9,636 bases of DNA from Bacteroides sp. (GTDB lineage Bacteria; Bacteroidota; Bacteroidia; Bacteroidales; Bacteroidaceae). Shown piece by piece: positions 1-7,862 of the stretch. The stretch is from NCBI GenBank assembly GCA_030529405.1, contig JAUMWZ010000035.1, positions 2,048 through 11,683 on the forward strand. Reading direction: 5' to 3'. Made by a program: the position numbers and the translations under genes. The notes under the pieces are model-generated. The model saw nothing but the letters and a program-made list of their open reading frames with translations. It did no database searches and had not been told where the DNA came from. Each line of letters starts with the position of its first letter. Position 1 is the first letter of the stretch.

Positions 1-2
1 TA

Positions 3-311
3 CTTCTTGGTGCGGGCGACGACGGACATACATCTTCTATCTTTCCTACACAAGAACACTTGCTTACCACCAATGAAGTATATGCTGTTAGTGAACACCC
101 AGTAAACAAGATTAAGAGAATAGCTCTGACGGGTAAACCTATTCAATGTGCAAAGTCAGTTTTGTTTGTAATCAATGGTGACACGAAATCGGAAGTAGTG
201 AAATCTATGTTAGCAGACAAAAACAGTGGACCTGCCGCATATTTGGCGCATACTTCTGCCAATGTTGAACTATTTCTAGACAGCAAAGCAGCAAGCAAGA
301 TAGACAAGTAA
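3..311 (+). CDS. pgl: 6-phosphogluconolactonase, C-terminal part (5' end outside window)
   Basis: This is the C-terminal third or so of a 6-phosphogluconolactonase of the NagB/DevB/SOL type, which hydrolyses 6-phosphogluconolactone to 6-phosphogluconate in the cytoplasmic oxidative pentose phosphate pathway. The frame is open from base 3 and begins inside the family signature: GAGDDGHTSSIFP matches the GxGxDGHTxSxFP motif, including the active-site histidine. After it come the usual sugar-phosphatase strands (KRIALTG, SVLFVINGDTKSEVV) and a terminal segment with the PAAYL motif, then TAA at 309-311. The TTG at position 60 is internal and not a start. In Bacteroidales pgl usually closes a gnd-zwf-pgl operon; here only the terminal position can be seen, since hairpins follow directly. 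Family assignment is confident; the start and upstream neighbours are unseen. Confidence 0.93.
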   Translation, partial: LLGAGDDGHTSSIFPTQEHLLTTNEVYAVSEHPVNKIKRIALTGKPIQCAKSVLFVINGDTKSEVVKSMLADKNSGPAAYLAHTSANVELFLDSKAASKIDK

Positions 312-337
312 GATATGAGTTAATCATATAAATATGT

Positions 338-368
338 AGTGGAGAGTAAACCTACGTTTATTTTCACT
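338..368 (+). terminator. Hairpin directly behind pgl, possible first terminator
   Basis: A 13-bp stem forms between 338-351 (with G341 bulged) and 356-368, with the four-base loop CTAC. Two of the pairs are G-U. Only a short T stretch follows, so it is weaker as an intrinsic terminator than the next hairpin. It may instead protect the 3' end of the pgl transcript. Confidence 0.4.
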
Positions 369-373
369 TTAAT

Positions 374-432
374 AATAGAGTAGATTCATTCTGTGAATTG
401 AGAATGTGTCTGCTCTATTTTATTTTGTTTTT
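374..432 (+). terminator. Rho-independent terminator of pgl
   Basis: The left arm at 374-391 (AATAGAG...CATTC) pairs with the right arm at 402-419 (GAATG...CTCTATT), with one G-U pair and one two-base mismatch. A T-rich tract runs from 417 to 432. It lies about 60 bp after the pgl stop and points the same way. Confidence 0.75.
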
Positions 433-527
433 ACACGCAAAAAATGTATTGTAACTACTCTGTAAACAAAGCATTTACAAACAACTACTATACTATTGCT
501 ACATAATATAAATATGATGTAATTCCA

Positions 528-607
528 AACCATACACAGTTGAGTTGTAAATTATATATAACCAACTTGGTAACTGTATATAGTTGTTTTGTAAGTTATA
601 TACAGTC
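528..607 (+). repeat. 22-bp-period site array 1 (four units) between pgl and the ATPase gene
   Basis: Four 14-bp units start at 528, 550, 572 and 594, exactly 22 bp apart: AACCATACACAGTT, AATTATATATAACC, AACTGTATATAGTT and AGTTATATACAGTC. The third is a full match to the dyad AACTRTATAYAGTT. The 8-bp linkers differ from one another (GAGTTGTA, AACTTGGT, GTTTTGTA), so this is not a recent tandem duplication. The array ends 89 bp before the -33 element of the ATPase promoter. The rest of the 312-753 spacer holds the pgl hairpins, that promoter, and AT-rich DNA in which I see nothing else definite. Its function is unknown. Confidence 0.8.
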
Positions 608-696
608 TATTTATGGGTAAATATCCCCTTTGTTTTGATTGACATTTTTCTTGAAAGAAAAAACACAAAGAAAAGTATCAAAATTGCTATCTCCAG

Positions 697-727
697 TTTG
701 CAATTTAGCTAAATAGATGTATCTTTG
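697..727 (+). promoter_or_regulatory. Bacteroidetes-type promoter of the ATPase gene
   Basis: TTTG at 697-700 and TATCTTTG at 720-727 are separated by 19 bp, matching the Bacteroidetes primary sigma consensus (TTTG, 19-21 bp, TAnnTTTG). Transcription would start near 733-735, giving a leader of about 20 nt before the ATG at 754. It probably also serves the oxidoreductase gene downstream, for which no promoter of its own is visible. Confidence 0.8.
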
Positions 728-753
728 CGGAGATAATTGTATTGCATTAGTAA

Positions 754-1944
754 ATGGAAGGATTTTACAGAACACACAACTATCTTGTTGAACACAATAG
801 CGCTGCCGTTCGAAGGAAACTGATGGACGAAATAGACTGGAGTCATAGGCTTATTGGAATCAAAGGAAGTAGAGGGGTAGGAAAGACTACATTTCTGTTG
901 CAATATGCTAAAGAGAAGTTTGGGAAAAGTAGAGCTTGCTTGTATGTGAATATGAACAATCTTTATTTTTCTAACAACACACTGGTAGATTTTGCAGAAA
1001 AATTTCACAAACAAGGTGGAGAAGTTTTGCTGATTGACCAAGTTTTTAAGTATGACGGTTGGAGCAAAGAGCTAAGAATATGCTATGAGAAGTTTCCAGA
1101 ACTGAAGATAGTGTTTACAGGTTCATCTGTTATGAGGCTCAAAGAAGAAAACGTTGAACTTAGAGATATAGTTGAAAGCTACAATCTTAGAGGATTTTCT
1201 TTAAGAGAATTTATAAACATAAAAGAAGGAGTAAAGCTGAAATCCTATTCACTTAGTGAGATTTTAAGTAACCACTCAGTTATAGCAAAAGCAGTTTTGT
1301 CTAAAACAGACCCGATGAAATATATACAAGAATATATTCATCACGGTTACTATCCTTTCTTTTTAGAGAAAAGAAACTTCTCAGAAAACTTACTTAAAAC
1401 AGTAAATATGATGCTTGAAGTAGATATTCTTTTACTGAAAGAAATTGAACTCAAGTATCTTAGCAAGATAAAAAAGCTACTTTATTTGCTTGCCATCAAC
1501 AGAGATAAGGCACCAAATATAAGTAGTCTGGCTAAAGAGATAAACACGTCGAGGGCTACGATAATGAACTATATCAACTATCTATCTGACGCAAGGTTGA
1601 TAAATCTTATCTACAAACAAGATGAAGATGACAAAACCAAGAAACCGTCAAAGATAGTGATGCACAACTCTAATCTGCTATACTCAATTTATCCTCTAAA
1701 CGTCAATGAAGAAGAGAAATATGAAACGTTCTTCATAAACACTCTTTGGAAAGACCATGAAGTAAACATTATGAGCAACAGCAGTAAACATATAACCTAC
1801 AAGGTAGACAATGAGTATGAGTTTAGAGTTTGTAAGAGCTCAGACAAAATGAAGAAAAACGACAACGTATACTATGCGTTGAGCGACCTAGCACAAGGAA
1901 AAGAAAATAAGATACCGCTATGGATTTTCGGTTTCTTATACTAA
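754..1944 (+). CDS. AAA_14-family ATPase with altered Walker B and arginine motifs
   Basis: The 396-residue protein belongs to the AAA_14 P-loop ATPases that are abundant in Bacteroidales; their cellular role is not established. Seen here: IDWSHRLIGIKGSRGVGKTT with Walker A at residues 38-45, a Walker B strand LLID ending at D95, a sensor-1-like FTGSS at 121-125, a LRGFSLREF segment, a winged-helix-like stretch at about 255-290 (SSLAKEINTSRATIMNYINYL), and the C-terminal ending KIPLWIFGFLY. As I recall this subfamily, the usual motifs are LDEVHKYPNW and DLSRR; here they read IDQVFKYDGW (glutamate to glutamine at 96) and ELRDI, so hydrolysis may be impaired. No signal peptide or membrane segment is visible, so it is probably cytoplasmic. 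The ATG follows a clear promoter and the whole fold is intact. It ends 39 bp before the oxidoreductase gene. Confidence 0.85.
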   Translation: MEGFYRTHNYLVEHNSAAVRRKLMDEIDWSHRLIGIKGSRGVGKTTFLLQYAKEKFGKSRACLYVNMNNLYFSNNTLVDFAEKFHKQGGEVLLIDQVFKYDGWSKELRICYEKFPELKIVFTGSSVMRLKEENVELRDIVESYNLRGFSLREFINIKEGVKLKSYSLSEILSNHSVIAKAVLSKTDPMKYIQEYIHHGYYPFFLEKRNFSENLLKTVNMMLEVDILLLKEIELKYLSKIKKLLYLLAINRDKAPNISSLAKEINTSRATIMNYINYLSDARLINLIYKQDEDDKTKKPSKIVMHNSNLLYSIYPLNVNEEEKYETFFINTLWKDHEVNIMSNSSKHITYKVDNEYEFRVCKSSDKMKKNDNVYYALSDLAQGKENKIPLWIFGFLY

Positions 1945-1983
1945 TAATAAATCAGAGATTAAATTTATACCAATAATTAAATT

Positions 1984-4900
1984 ATGACTAAGCAGAAGAA
2001 ATTTATCACTTGTGATGGTAATCAAGCAGCAGCACATATATCATATATGTTCTCAGAGGTAGCTGCTATATACCCTATCACACCATCTTCTACAATGGCA
2101 GAGTATGTAGATGAATGGGCAGCATCAGGCCGTAAGAATATCTTCGGAGAAACTGTTTTGGTGCAAGAAATGCAATCTGAGGGTGGAGCAGCAGGTGCTG
2201 TTCACGGCTCATTACAAGCAGGAGCATTGACTACAACTTATACTGCATCTCAAGGTTTGCTCTTGATGATACCTAATATGTATAAGATTGCCGGCGAATT
2301 ACTACCATGTGTATTCCACGTTTCGGCACGTACTATCGCTACGCACGCTCTTTCAATCTTCGGAGACCACCAAGACGTTATGTCTGCAAGACAAACAGGT
2401 TTCGCTATGTTGGCAGAAGGCTCAGTACAAGAAGTAATGGACCTTGCAGGAGTAGCACACTTATCTACAATCAAATCAAGAGTTCCTTTCATGAACTTCT
2501 TTGATGGATTTAGAACTTCTCACGAAATACAAAAAATTGAACTTGTTGAAGCTGAAGATTTAGCTCCACTTATTGATCAAGAAGCTTTAGCACAATTCCG
2601 CTCACGTGCATTAAATCCTATGAAACCAGTTGCACGCGGTATGGCAGAAAACCCTGACCACTTCTTCCAACACAGAGAAGCAGGAAACAAGTTCTATGAA
2701 GACGTTCCAGAAATAGTTCAAAACTATATGGACGAAATCTATAAGATTACAGGACGTAGATATAACCTATTTGATTACTATGGAGCAGAAGATGCAGAAA
2801 GAGTAATCATTGCTATGGGTTCTGTAACTGAGGCTGCACGCGAAGCAATAGATCACCTAATTGCAAACGGTGAAAAAGTAGGTATGGTTTCTGTACACCT
2901 TTACCGTCCATTCTCTGCAAAACACTTCTTGGCAGCAGTTCCAAAGACAGTGAAAAACATAGCTGTGCTTGACAGAACTAAAGAACCAGGAGCTAACGGA
3001 GAGCCACTTTATCTTGACGTTAAAGACTGTTTCTACGGAAAAGAAAATGCTCCAGTTATTGTTGGTGGTAGATATGGTCTTTCATCAAAAGATACTACTC
3101 CATCACAAATATTGGCAGTATTCGAAAACTTAGCACTTCCAATGCCTAAGAACCACTTCACTATTGGTATAGTTGATGATGTTACATTCTCGTCTCTACC
3201 TTTGAAAGAAGAAATAGCATTAGGTGGCGAAGGCATGTTTGAAGCTAAGTTCTACGGACTTGGAGCTGACGGTACAGTTGGAGCAAACAAGAACTCTATC
3301 AAAATTATCGGTGACAACACAGATAAGTATTGTCAAGCATACTTCTCATACGACTCAAAGAAGTCGGGAGGTTTCACTTGTTCGCACTTACGCTTTGGTG
3401 ACACACCAATCCGTTCTACATATCTTGTAAACACTCCAAACTTCGTTGCTTGCCACGTACAAGCATACTTAAATATGTATGATGTTACTCGTGGTTTGCG
3501 TCCAAACGGACTATTCCTTCTAAACACTATTTGGGAAGGAGAAGAACTAGCTAAGCATTTACCTAACAAGATTAAGAGATACTTTGCTAAGAATAATATA
3601 ACTGTTTACTATATCAATGCAACTAAGATTGCACGTGAAATAGGTTTAGGAAACAGAACAAATACAATTCTTCAATCAGCATTCTTCCGAATCACTCAAG
3701 TTATACCTGTTGAGCAAGCAGTTGAACAAATGAAGAAGTTCATTGTGAAGTCTTACGGTATCAAGGGAGAAGATGTAGTAAACAAAAACTATGCAGCGGT
3801 TGATCGCGGAGGAGAATATCAAAAACTTGAAATAAACCCAGATTGGGCTAATTTACTAGATGATGAAAAGGTAGAAAATCATGACCCAGCATTCATCAAT
3901 GAAGTAGTTCGTCCTATAAATGCACAAGATGGCGACTTACTTCCAGTTTCTGCATTCAAAGGTAGAGAAGACGGTACTTGGGATCAAGGTACGGCTTACT
4001 ACGAAAAGCGTGGTGTTGCTGCGTTCGTTCCAGAGTGGAATCTTGACAACTGTATTCAATGTAACAAGTGTGCATACGTTTGTCCTCACGCATCTATACG
4101 TCCATTCGTTCTTGATGCAGAAGAACAACAAAAGGCACAATTTGACCAAATCAAAGCAGTAGGTAAGATGTTCGAGGGAATGACATTCCGTATCCAAGTA
4201 GACGTTCTTGACTGTCTTGGTTGTGGTAACTGTGCTGACGTTTGTCCTGGTAAGAAAGGAGAAAAAGCCCTTACAATGAAACCGCTTGAATCTCAACTTT
4301 CTCAAGTTCCTAACTGGACATACTGTGCTGACAATGTTAAGAGCAAACAACACCTAGTAGATATTAAAGCTAACGTTAAGAATTCTCAGTTTGCAACTCC
4401 ATTGTTTGAGTTCTCAGGAGCATGTGCAGGTTGTGGAGAAACACCTTACGTTAAACTTATCACTCAACTATATGGCGACCGTGAAATGGTAGCTAATGCA
4501 ACAGGTTGTTCATCTATTTACTCAGGTTCAGTTCCTTCAACTCCTTACACAACTAACGATAAGGGTCACGGTCCAGCATGGGCTAACTCTCTATTCGAAG
4601 ACTTCTGTGAATTCGGTTTAGGTATGGAGCTTGCAAACGAAAAGATGAGAGAACGCATTGCTCTAACAATGAAAGAAGCTATCAATGATAACTTGTGTTC
4701 AGAGGAAATCAAATCATTGTTCCAAGAGTGGTTAGATAATATGCTTGATGCAGACAAGACTAAAGAACTTGCAGACAAGATTATTCCAGCTATCGAAGCT
4801 GTTAAGGACAGCTGCAAATATTGCGCTAAGATATACGATTTGAAACACTTCCTTGTAAAACGCAGTCAATGGATTATCGGTGGTGACGGTGCATCTTACG

Positions 4901-5532
4901 ACATAGGTTACGGCGGTCTTGACCATGTTATAGCATCAGGAAAAGATGTAAACATACTTGTTCTTGACACAGAAGTTTACTCTAACACTGGTGGTCAATC
5001 ATCAAAAGCAACTCCAGTAGGTGCAATTGCTAAGTTCGCTGCATCTGGTAAGAGAGTACGTAAAAAAGACCTTGGCTTGATGGCAACAACTTACGGATAT
5101 GTGTATGTAGCACAAATAGCAATGGGTGCTGATCAAGCACAAACTCTAAAAGCTATACGTGAGGCAGAAGCCTACCCAGGTCCATCATTGATTATTGCTT
5201 ACGCACCATGTATCAACCACGGATTGAAGGCAGGTATGGGTAAGAGTCAAGAGGAAGAAGATAGAGCAGTTGCTTGCGGATACTGGCACCTATGGCGCTA
5301 CAATCCAGCTCTTGAAGAAGAAGGTAAGAATCCATTCCAATTAGACAGTAAAGAACCTAACTGGGCAGAGTTCCAAAACTTCTTGAAGGGTGAAGTACGT
5401 TATGCATCTATGCTAAAACAATTCCCTAAGGAAGCTGAAGAGTTGTTCCAAGCAGCTGAAGAAAATGCTAAATGGCGTTACAATAGCTACAAGCGTCTAG
5501 CTAAGACAAGCTGGGGAACAGCAGAAGAATAA
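1984..5532 (+). CDS. nifJ: Pyruvate:ferredoxin (flavodoxin) oxidoreductase, single-chain
   Basis: This 1182-residue enzyme oxidises pyruvate and CoA to acetyl-CoA and CO2, passing electrons to ferredoxin or flavodoxin; it is cytoplasmic and central to anaerobic energy metabolism. All domains of the single-chain form appear in order: the pyruvate-binding domain I with YPITPSS (T33) and QSEGGAAGA (E66), domain II at about 265-385, the gamma domain from about 426 (GLGADGTVGANKNS), an EKR-type linker, and a two-cluster ferredoxin domain with CIQCNKCAYVCP (C690, C693, C696, C700) and CLGCGNCADVCP (C744, C747, C750, C754). The thiamine-diphosphate domain has GDG at 967-969 and NTGG at 1001-1004. 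The proximal cluster cysteines are C814, C817, C842 and C1076. The length is normal for the family and no key residue is missing. The ATG follows an A/T-rich leader without a Shine-Dalgarno. A strong terminator follows. Confidence 0.97.
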   Translation: MTKQKKFITCDGNQAAAHISYMFSEVAAIYPITPSSTMAEYVDEWAASGRKNIFGETVLVQEMQSEGGAAGAVHGSLQAGALTTTYTASQGLLLMIPNMYKIAGELLPCVFHVSARTIATHALSIFGDHQDVMSARQTGFAMLAEGSVQEVMDLAGVAHLSTIKSRVPFMNFFDGFRTSHEIQKIELVEAEDLAPLIDQEALAQFRSRALNPMKPVARGMAENPDHFFQHREAGNKFYEDVPEIVQNYMDEIYKITGRRYNLFDYYGAEDAERVIIAMGSVTEAAREAIDHLIANGEKVGMVSVHLYRPFSAKHFLAAVPKTVKNIAVLDRTKEPGANGEPLYLDVKDCFYGKENAPVIVGGRYGLSSKDTTPSQILAVFENLALPMPKNHFTIGIVDDVTFSSLPLKEEIALGGEGMFEAKFYGLGADGTVGANKNSIKIIGDNTDKYCQAYFSYDSKKSGGFTCSHLRFGDTPIRSTYLVNTPNFVACHVQAYLNMYDVTRGLRPNGLFLLNTIWEGEELAKHLPNKIKRYFAKNNITVYYINATKIAREIGLGNRTNTILQSAFFRITQVIPVEQAVEQMKKFIVKSYGIKGEDVVNKNYAAVDRGGEYQKLEINPDWANLLDDEKVENHDPAFINEVVRPINAQDGDLLPVSAFKGREDGTWDQGTAYYEKRGVAAFVPEWNLDNCIQCNKCAYVCPHASIRPFVLDAEEQQKAQFDQIKAVGKMFEGMTFRIQVDVLDCLGCGNCADVCPGKKGEKALTMKPLESQLSQVPNWTYCADNVKSKQHLVDIKANVKNSQFATPLFEFSGACAGCGETPYVKLITQLYGDREMVANATGCSSIYSGSVPSTPYTTNDKGHGPAWANSLFEDFCEFGLGMELANEKMRERIALTMKEAINDNLCSEEIKSLFQEWLDNMLDADKTKELADKIIPAIEAVKDSCKYCAKIYDLKHFLVKRSQWIIGGDGASYDIGYGGLDHVIASGKDVNILVLDTEVYSNTGGQSSKATPVGAIAKFAASGKRVRKKDLGLMATTYGYVYVAQIAMGADQAQTLKAIREAEAYPGPSLIIAYAPCINHGLKAGMGKSQEEEDRAVACGYWHLWRYNPALEEEGKNPFQLDSKEPNWAEFQNFLKGEVRYASMLKQFPKEAEELFQAAEENAKWRYNSYKRLAKTSWGTAEE

Positions 5533-5561
5533 TATCAAAATAAATTATTCATATAATGATA

Positions 5562-5602
5562 AATCGGGGTTAAGACATTATCTTAGCCCCGATTGTTTTT
5601 TA
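5562..5602 (+). terminator. Rho-independent terminator of the oxidoreductase gene
   Basis: A 14-bp stem with one G-U pair joins 5562-5575 (AATCGGGGTTAAGA) and 5581-5594 (TCTTAGCCCCGATT) across a 5-nt loop, followed by six T residues. It begins 30 bp after the oxidoreductase stop codon. Confidence 0.93.
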
Positions 5603-5694
5603 TAGGATAATCAATACCTATAAATACTAAATATAAGTCTTTCAACCTTACAGTTTATTTATAGACAGTTAAGTAAAACGCTGAAAAACTACCC

Positions 5695-5723
5695 ATTAAA
5701 TACTCACACACAGAGTATTTAAT
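5695..5723. promoter_or_regulatory. Perfect 11-bp dyad upstream of an orphan -7 element
   Basis: ATTAAATACTC at 5695-5705 and GAGTATTTAAT at 5713-5723 are perfect reverse complements around the 7-bp centre ACACACA. The dyad ends 7 bp before a TATCTTTG element and occupies the place where a -33 TTTG would lie, which is absent. This layout fits an operator or an activator site. It could instead be an RNA hairpin of a passing transcript, but it lies after the oxidoreductase terminator and has no T-run. Confidence 0.5.
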
Positions 5724-5730
5724 ACTTTCC

Positions 5731-5738
5731 TATCTTTG
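5731..5738 (+). promoter_or_regulatory. Orphan Bacteroidetes -7 element in the convergent spacer
   Basis: TATCTTTG followed by C is identical to the -7 elements before the ATPase gene and rsfS. No TTTG sits at the -33 distance, and no ORF of useful length follows before the hairpin at 5951-5995. A transcript starting near 5743 would therefore be non-coding, about 250 nt long, and would contain site array 2. Confidence 0.4.
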
Positions 5739-5869
5739 CAAGTGTAATAAATAATCTTCTTTTAATTTATCACAGATACCCATAAAAACTGAGTTATAAC
5801 ATTATAAGTATTGAGGAAAGTTTACACTGAATCATATATATGCTTACAAAGTAATACTGCCTTCTTTCA

Positions 5870-5949
5870 AACTATATACAGTTTTCTTCTAAACTATATA
5901 TCATTCATTTCTAAACTGTATATAATCTAGAAATCAACTATATATAAAA
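5870..5949 (+). repeat. 22-bp-period site array 2 (four units) in the convergent spacer
   Basis: Units start at 5870, 5892, 5914 and 5936: AACTATATACAGTT (a full dyad), AACTATATATCATT, AACTGTATATAATC and AACTATATATAAAA. Spacing is exactly 22 bp and the linkers are TTCTTCTA, CATTTCTA and TAGAAATC. The array stops 1 bp before the amylase terminator hairpin. Because it lies downstream of both flanking genes, it is unlikely to be a promoter-proximal operator for either. The rest of the 5533-6039 spacer holds two terminators, the 5695-5723 dyad and the orphan -7 element. Confidence 0.85.
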
Positions 5950-5950
5950 C

Positions 5951-5995
5951 AAAAGCTAACCATTGACGACCATTATCATCGTTTAGTTAGCTTTT
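5951..5995 (-). terminator. Terminator of the amylase gene, possibly bidirectional
   Basis: AAAAGCTAAC at 5951-5960 and GTTAGCTTTT at 5986-5995 form a perfect 10-bp stem. Inside the 25-nt loop, ACGA and TCGT can form a second short stem. Read on the minus strand it is followed by a run reading TTTTGTTTTATATA, 45 bp beyond the amylase stop. Read on the plus strand it ends in TTTTCC, so it could also stop rightward transcription. Confidence 0.8.
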
Positions 5996-6039
5996 CCGTT
6001 ATAACATAAATATCACACAGATAATCTGTATAAAAAAAT

Positions 6040-7731
6040 CTACAATTCTATCTTTATTACTTTTACATTTTGAGCCTTCACGGTAGTAATCAGTGGAGAG
6101 TAGGGTAGCAGAGAAACTTTTTCCTTCTTTCCACTAATCAACTCTTTTGCCTCTATTTGTTCTATAGGTTGCATTTTTAGATAATCAAAAGCGTGCGAAG
6201 GGATATTTATATGAAGTTCTTTATCATCATCGCTAAAGTTTACAGCAACTACAAGCAAGGTATTATCGTATTTACGCAAGAAAGCATATTGTCTATGCTC
6301 ATCAAAATGTTTATATCCTTTGTTCACATAAGTAAGGTCAAAGAACAAGCCGTCTGATATAGCTTTCTCCTTGCGTGCCATTGAAAGAATCTTTTTATAT
6401 TGCTTGTAGAGTTGTTTTTCCTCTTTAGTTAGCAACTTGTCGTCATATTCTCCTCCGTTTATCCAACGTCTTATGGTGTCCACACTCCAGTAGTCGAAGA
6501 TTGTAGTTCTGCCGTCTGTACCGCTAAACCCTTCATTGTCCATTCCTCGTTCGCCAAATTCTTGTCCAAAATATATCATCACGGGATTGGTGTTCATCAA
6601 TGCTGAAACAGCAAGAGCAGGTATTGCCCTCTGTGGATTGACTGCAAAGAAGTTTGAAGCTATTCGTTGCTCATCGTGATTTTCTAAGAAATAAAGCATA
6701 CGCTGTTCTATTCCGCCAAGCGACTGCCAACAATTTGTTATTGCAGTGGCTGACTCACGGTAGCAGATAATATCTTTCAAAGTGTCATACAGTCCAACCT
6801 TGTCATACAGATAGTCAAACTTACCAATGTTTATGTAGTTATGATATTCTTGTGGATTATACACTTCCGCAATGAATAATATATCAGGAAAATGTTCTTT
6901 AACTTGCGGTATTGCCCAAGCCCAAAACTCCACAGGAGTCATCTCTGCCATATCGCAACGAAAACCATCTATGTTCTTACCAGCCCAATATAGCAGAATG
7001 TGGAGCATTTTGTGCCAAGTGTCGGGAGTAGGAGAGAAGTGTTTCTCTCTGCCCGATAGATAGTCCACTCCATAGTTTAGTTTAATGGTTTCGTACCAAT
7101 CGTTTACTGACGGCGATGATGTGAAGCAATCGTTTCCAGTAGCTTTTGCAGGTTGCTCTTTATAGTCTATCTCTCCGTCAATATTTGATATATATTTGGT
7201 GCTAAAGCTCTCATTACCTATATAATAGAAGTTATTGTTTGGACTAAAAGAAAGCCTTGTGTTGTCATTAGCTCCGAAGTTTGTAGCATCTGACGGACAT
7301 TTATCTGAATGATACTGACGTGCAACGTGATTTGGAACGAAGTCGATTATAGCTTTAAGTCCTGCTTTGTGAGTACGAGCAATCATATCTTCAAACTCGC
7401 TCATTCTGTTGCTTACGTCAGTAGCCAAGTCTGGGTCTACATCATAATAGTCTTTAATTGCATACGGTGAGCCAGCTTTTCCCTTTACAATCTGAGGAGT
7501 GTCTTTTCGTATTCCGTATTTACTATAATCGGTCTGTGTAGCATGTTCTATCACACCGGTGTACCAAATGTGCGTTGTTCCAAGTTTCTTTATCTCCTTG
7601 AGAGCCTTATCTGTAAAGTCGTTAAACTTGCCAACTCCGTTTTGTTCAATACTTCCGTTTTGTATTAGCTTATCGTTTGTGTTGCCAAACAAACGAGTCA
7701 TCACTTGATATATTATTATCTTGTTGCTCAT
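6040..7731 (-). CDS. Glycoside hydrolase family 13 alpha-amylase-like enzyme, cytoplasmic
   Basis: The 563-residue protein is a GH13 enzyme acting on alpha-glucans; hydrolysis of alpha-1,4 bonds in glycogen or malto-oligosaccharides is the likely reaction, though the exact specificity cannot be read from the sequence. The four conserved regions are present: DFVPNH (D130), GFRCDMAE with the nucleophile D260 two residues after the arginine, AEVYNP with the acid/base E289, and ENHDEQR with the third carboxylate D353. A beta-sandwich-like C-terminal domain (LLVVAVNFSDD onwards) closes the chain. There is no signal peptide or lipobox, which points to intracellular glucan use and not a surface Sus-type role. 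I place the start at the ATG at 7731 (MSNKIIIYQVMTRLFGN), where family-like sequence begins; a GTG at 7761 would add ten unconserved residues. No clear promoter is visible. Confidence 0.9.
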   Translation of the reverse strand: MSNKIIIYQVMTRLFGNTNDKLIQNGSIEQNGVGKFNDFTDKALKEIKKLGTTHIWYTGVIEHATQTDYSKYGIRKDTPQIVKGKAGSPYAIKDYYDVDPDLATDVSNRMSEFEDMIARTHKAGLKAIIDFVPNHVARQYHSDKCPSDATNFGANDNTRLSFSPNNNFYYIGNESFSTKYISNIDGEIDYKEQPAKATGNDCFTSSPSVNDWYETIKLNYGVDYLSGREKHFSPTPDTWHKMLHILLYWAGKNIDGFRCDMAEMTPVEFWAWAIPQVKEHFPDILFIAEVYNPQEYHNYINIGKFDYLYDKVGLYDTLKDIICYRESATAITNCWQSLGGIEQRMLYFLENHDEQRIASNFFAVNPQRAIPALAVSALMNTNPVMIYFGQEFGERGMDNEGFSGTDGRTTIFDYWSVDTIRRWINGGEYDDKLLTKEEKQLYKQYKKILSMARKEKAISDGLFFDLTYVNKGYKHFDEHRQYAFLRKYDNTLLVVAVNFSDDDKELHINIPSHAFDYLKMQPIEQIEAKELISGKKEKVSLLPYSPLITTVKAQNVKVIKIEL

Positions 7732-7827
7732 TATAATGTTAGCCTTTATGCGTTTTATCACTAGTCAATATGCAGATTATTTTCATAAGGAAACCATCTT
7801 TTATTTATCTGCTTTTTACAGATACAA

Positions 7828-7862
7828 AAATAGCGTGTCTTATTATATTAGACACGCTATTT
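7828..7862 (-). terminator. Rho-independent terminator of fabD
   Basis: AAATAGCGTGTCT at 7828-7840 pairs perfectly over 13 bp with AGACACGCTATTT at 7850-7862 around a 9-nt loop. On the minus strand the stem runs straight into TTTTTG. It lies about 95 bp past the fabD stop, with site array 3 between, and separates fabD from the amylase gene. The remaining 7732-7827 leader of the amylase gene shows nothing definite. Confidence 0.9.

Noticed and set aside
645..662. TTTTTCTT and AAGAAAAA inverted repeat upstream of the ATPase promoter
   Set aside because: It is low-complexity with a two-base centre; it may affect DNA curvature but does not support a defined site or terminator.
709..1041. 110-codon open frame on the minus strand opposite the start of the ATPase gene
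   Set aside because: It overlaps the conserved P-loop region of the real gene and its promoter, and has no recognisable features.
3937..4353. 138-codon open frame on the minus strand inside the oxidoreductase gene
   Set aside because: It lies opposite the ferredoxin domain, resembles no protein family, and is a shadow of the coding frame.
5618..5664. CTATAAATA (5618-5626) and TATTTATAG (5656-5664) inverted repeat after the oxidoreductase terminator
   Set aside because: Nine A/T-rich pairs around a 29-bp gap are expected by chance in such AT-rich DNA, and there is no associated promoter or T-run.
7732..7761. Ten-residue N-terminal extension of the amylase from a GTG at 7761
   Set aside because: The extension is unlike the family, while the internal ATG at 7731 is followed at once by the conserved IIIYQVMTRLFGN segment.
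7825..7832. TATTTTTG on the minus strand as a -7 element for the amylase gene
   Set aside because: It is formed by the T-run of the fabD terminator and its stem edge, and no -33 element lies at the right distance.
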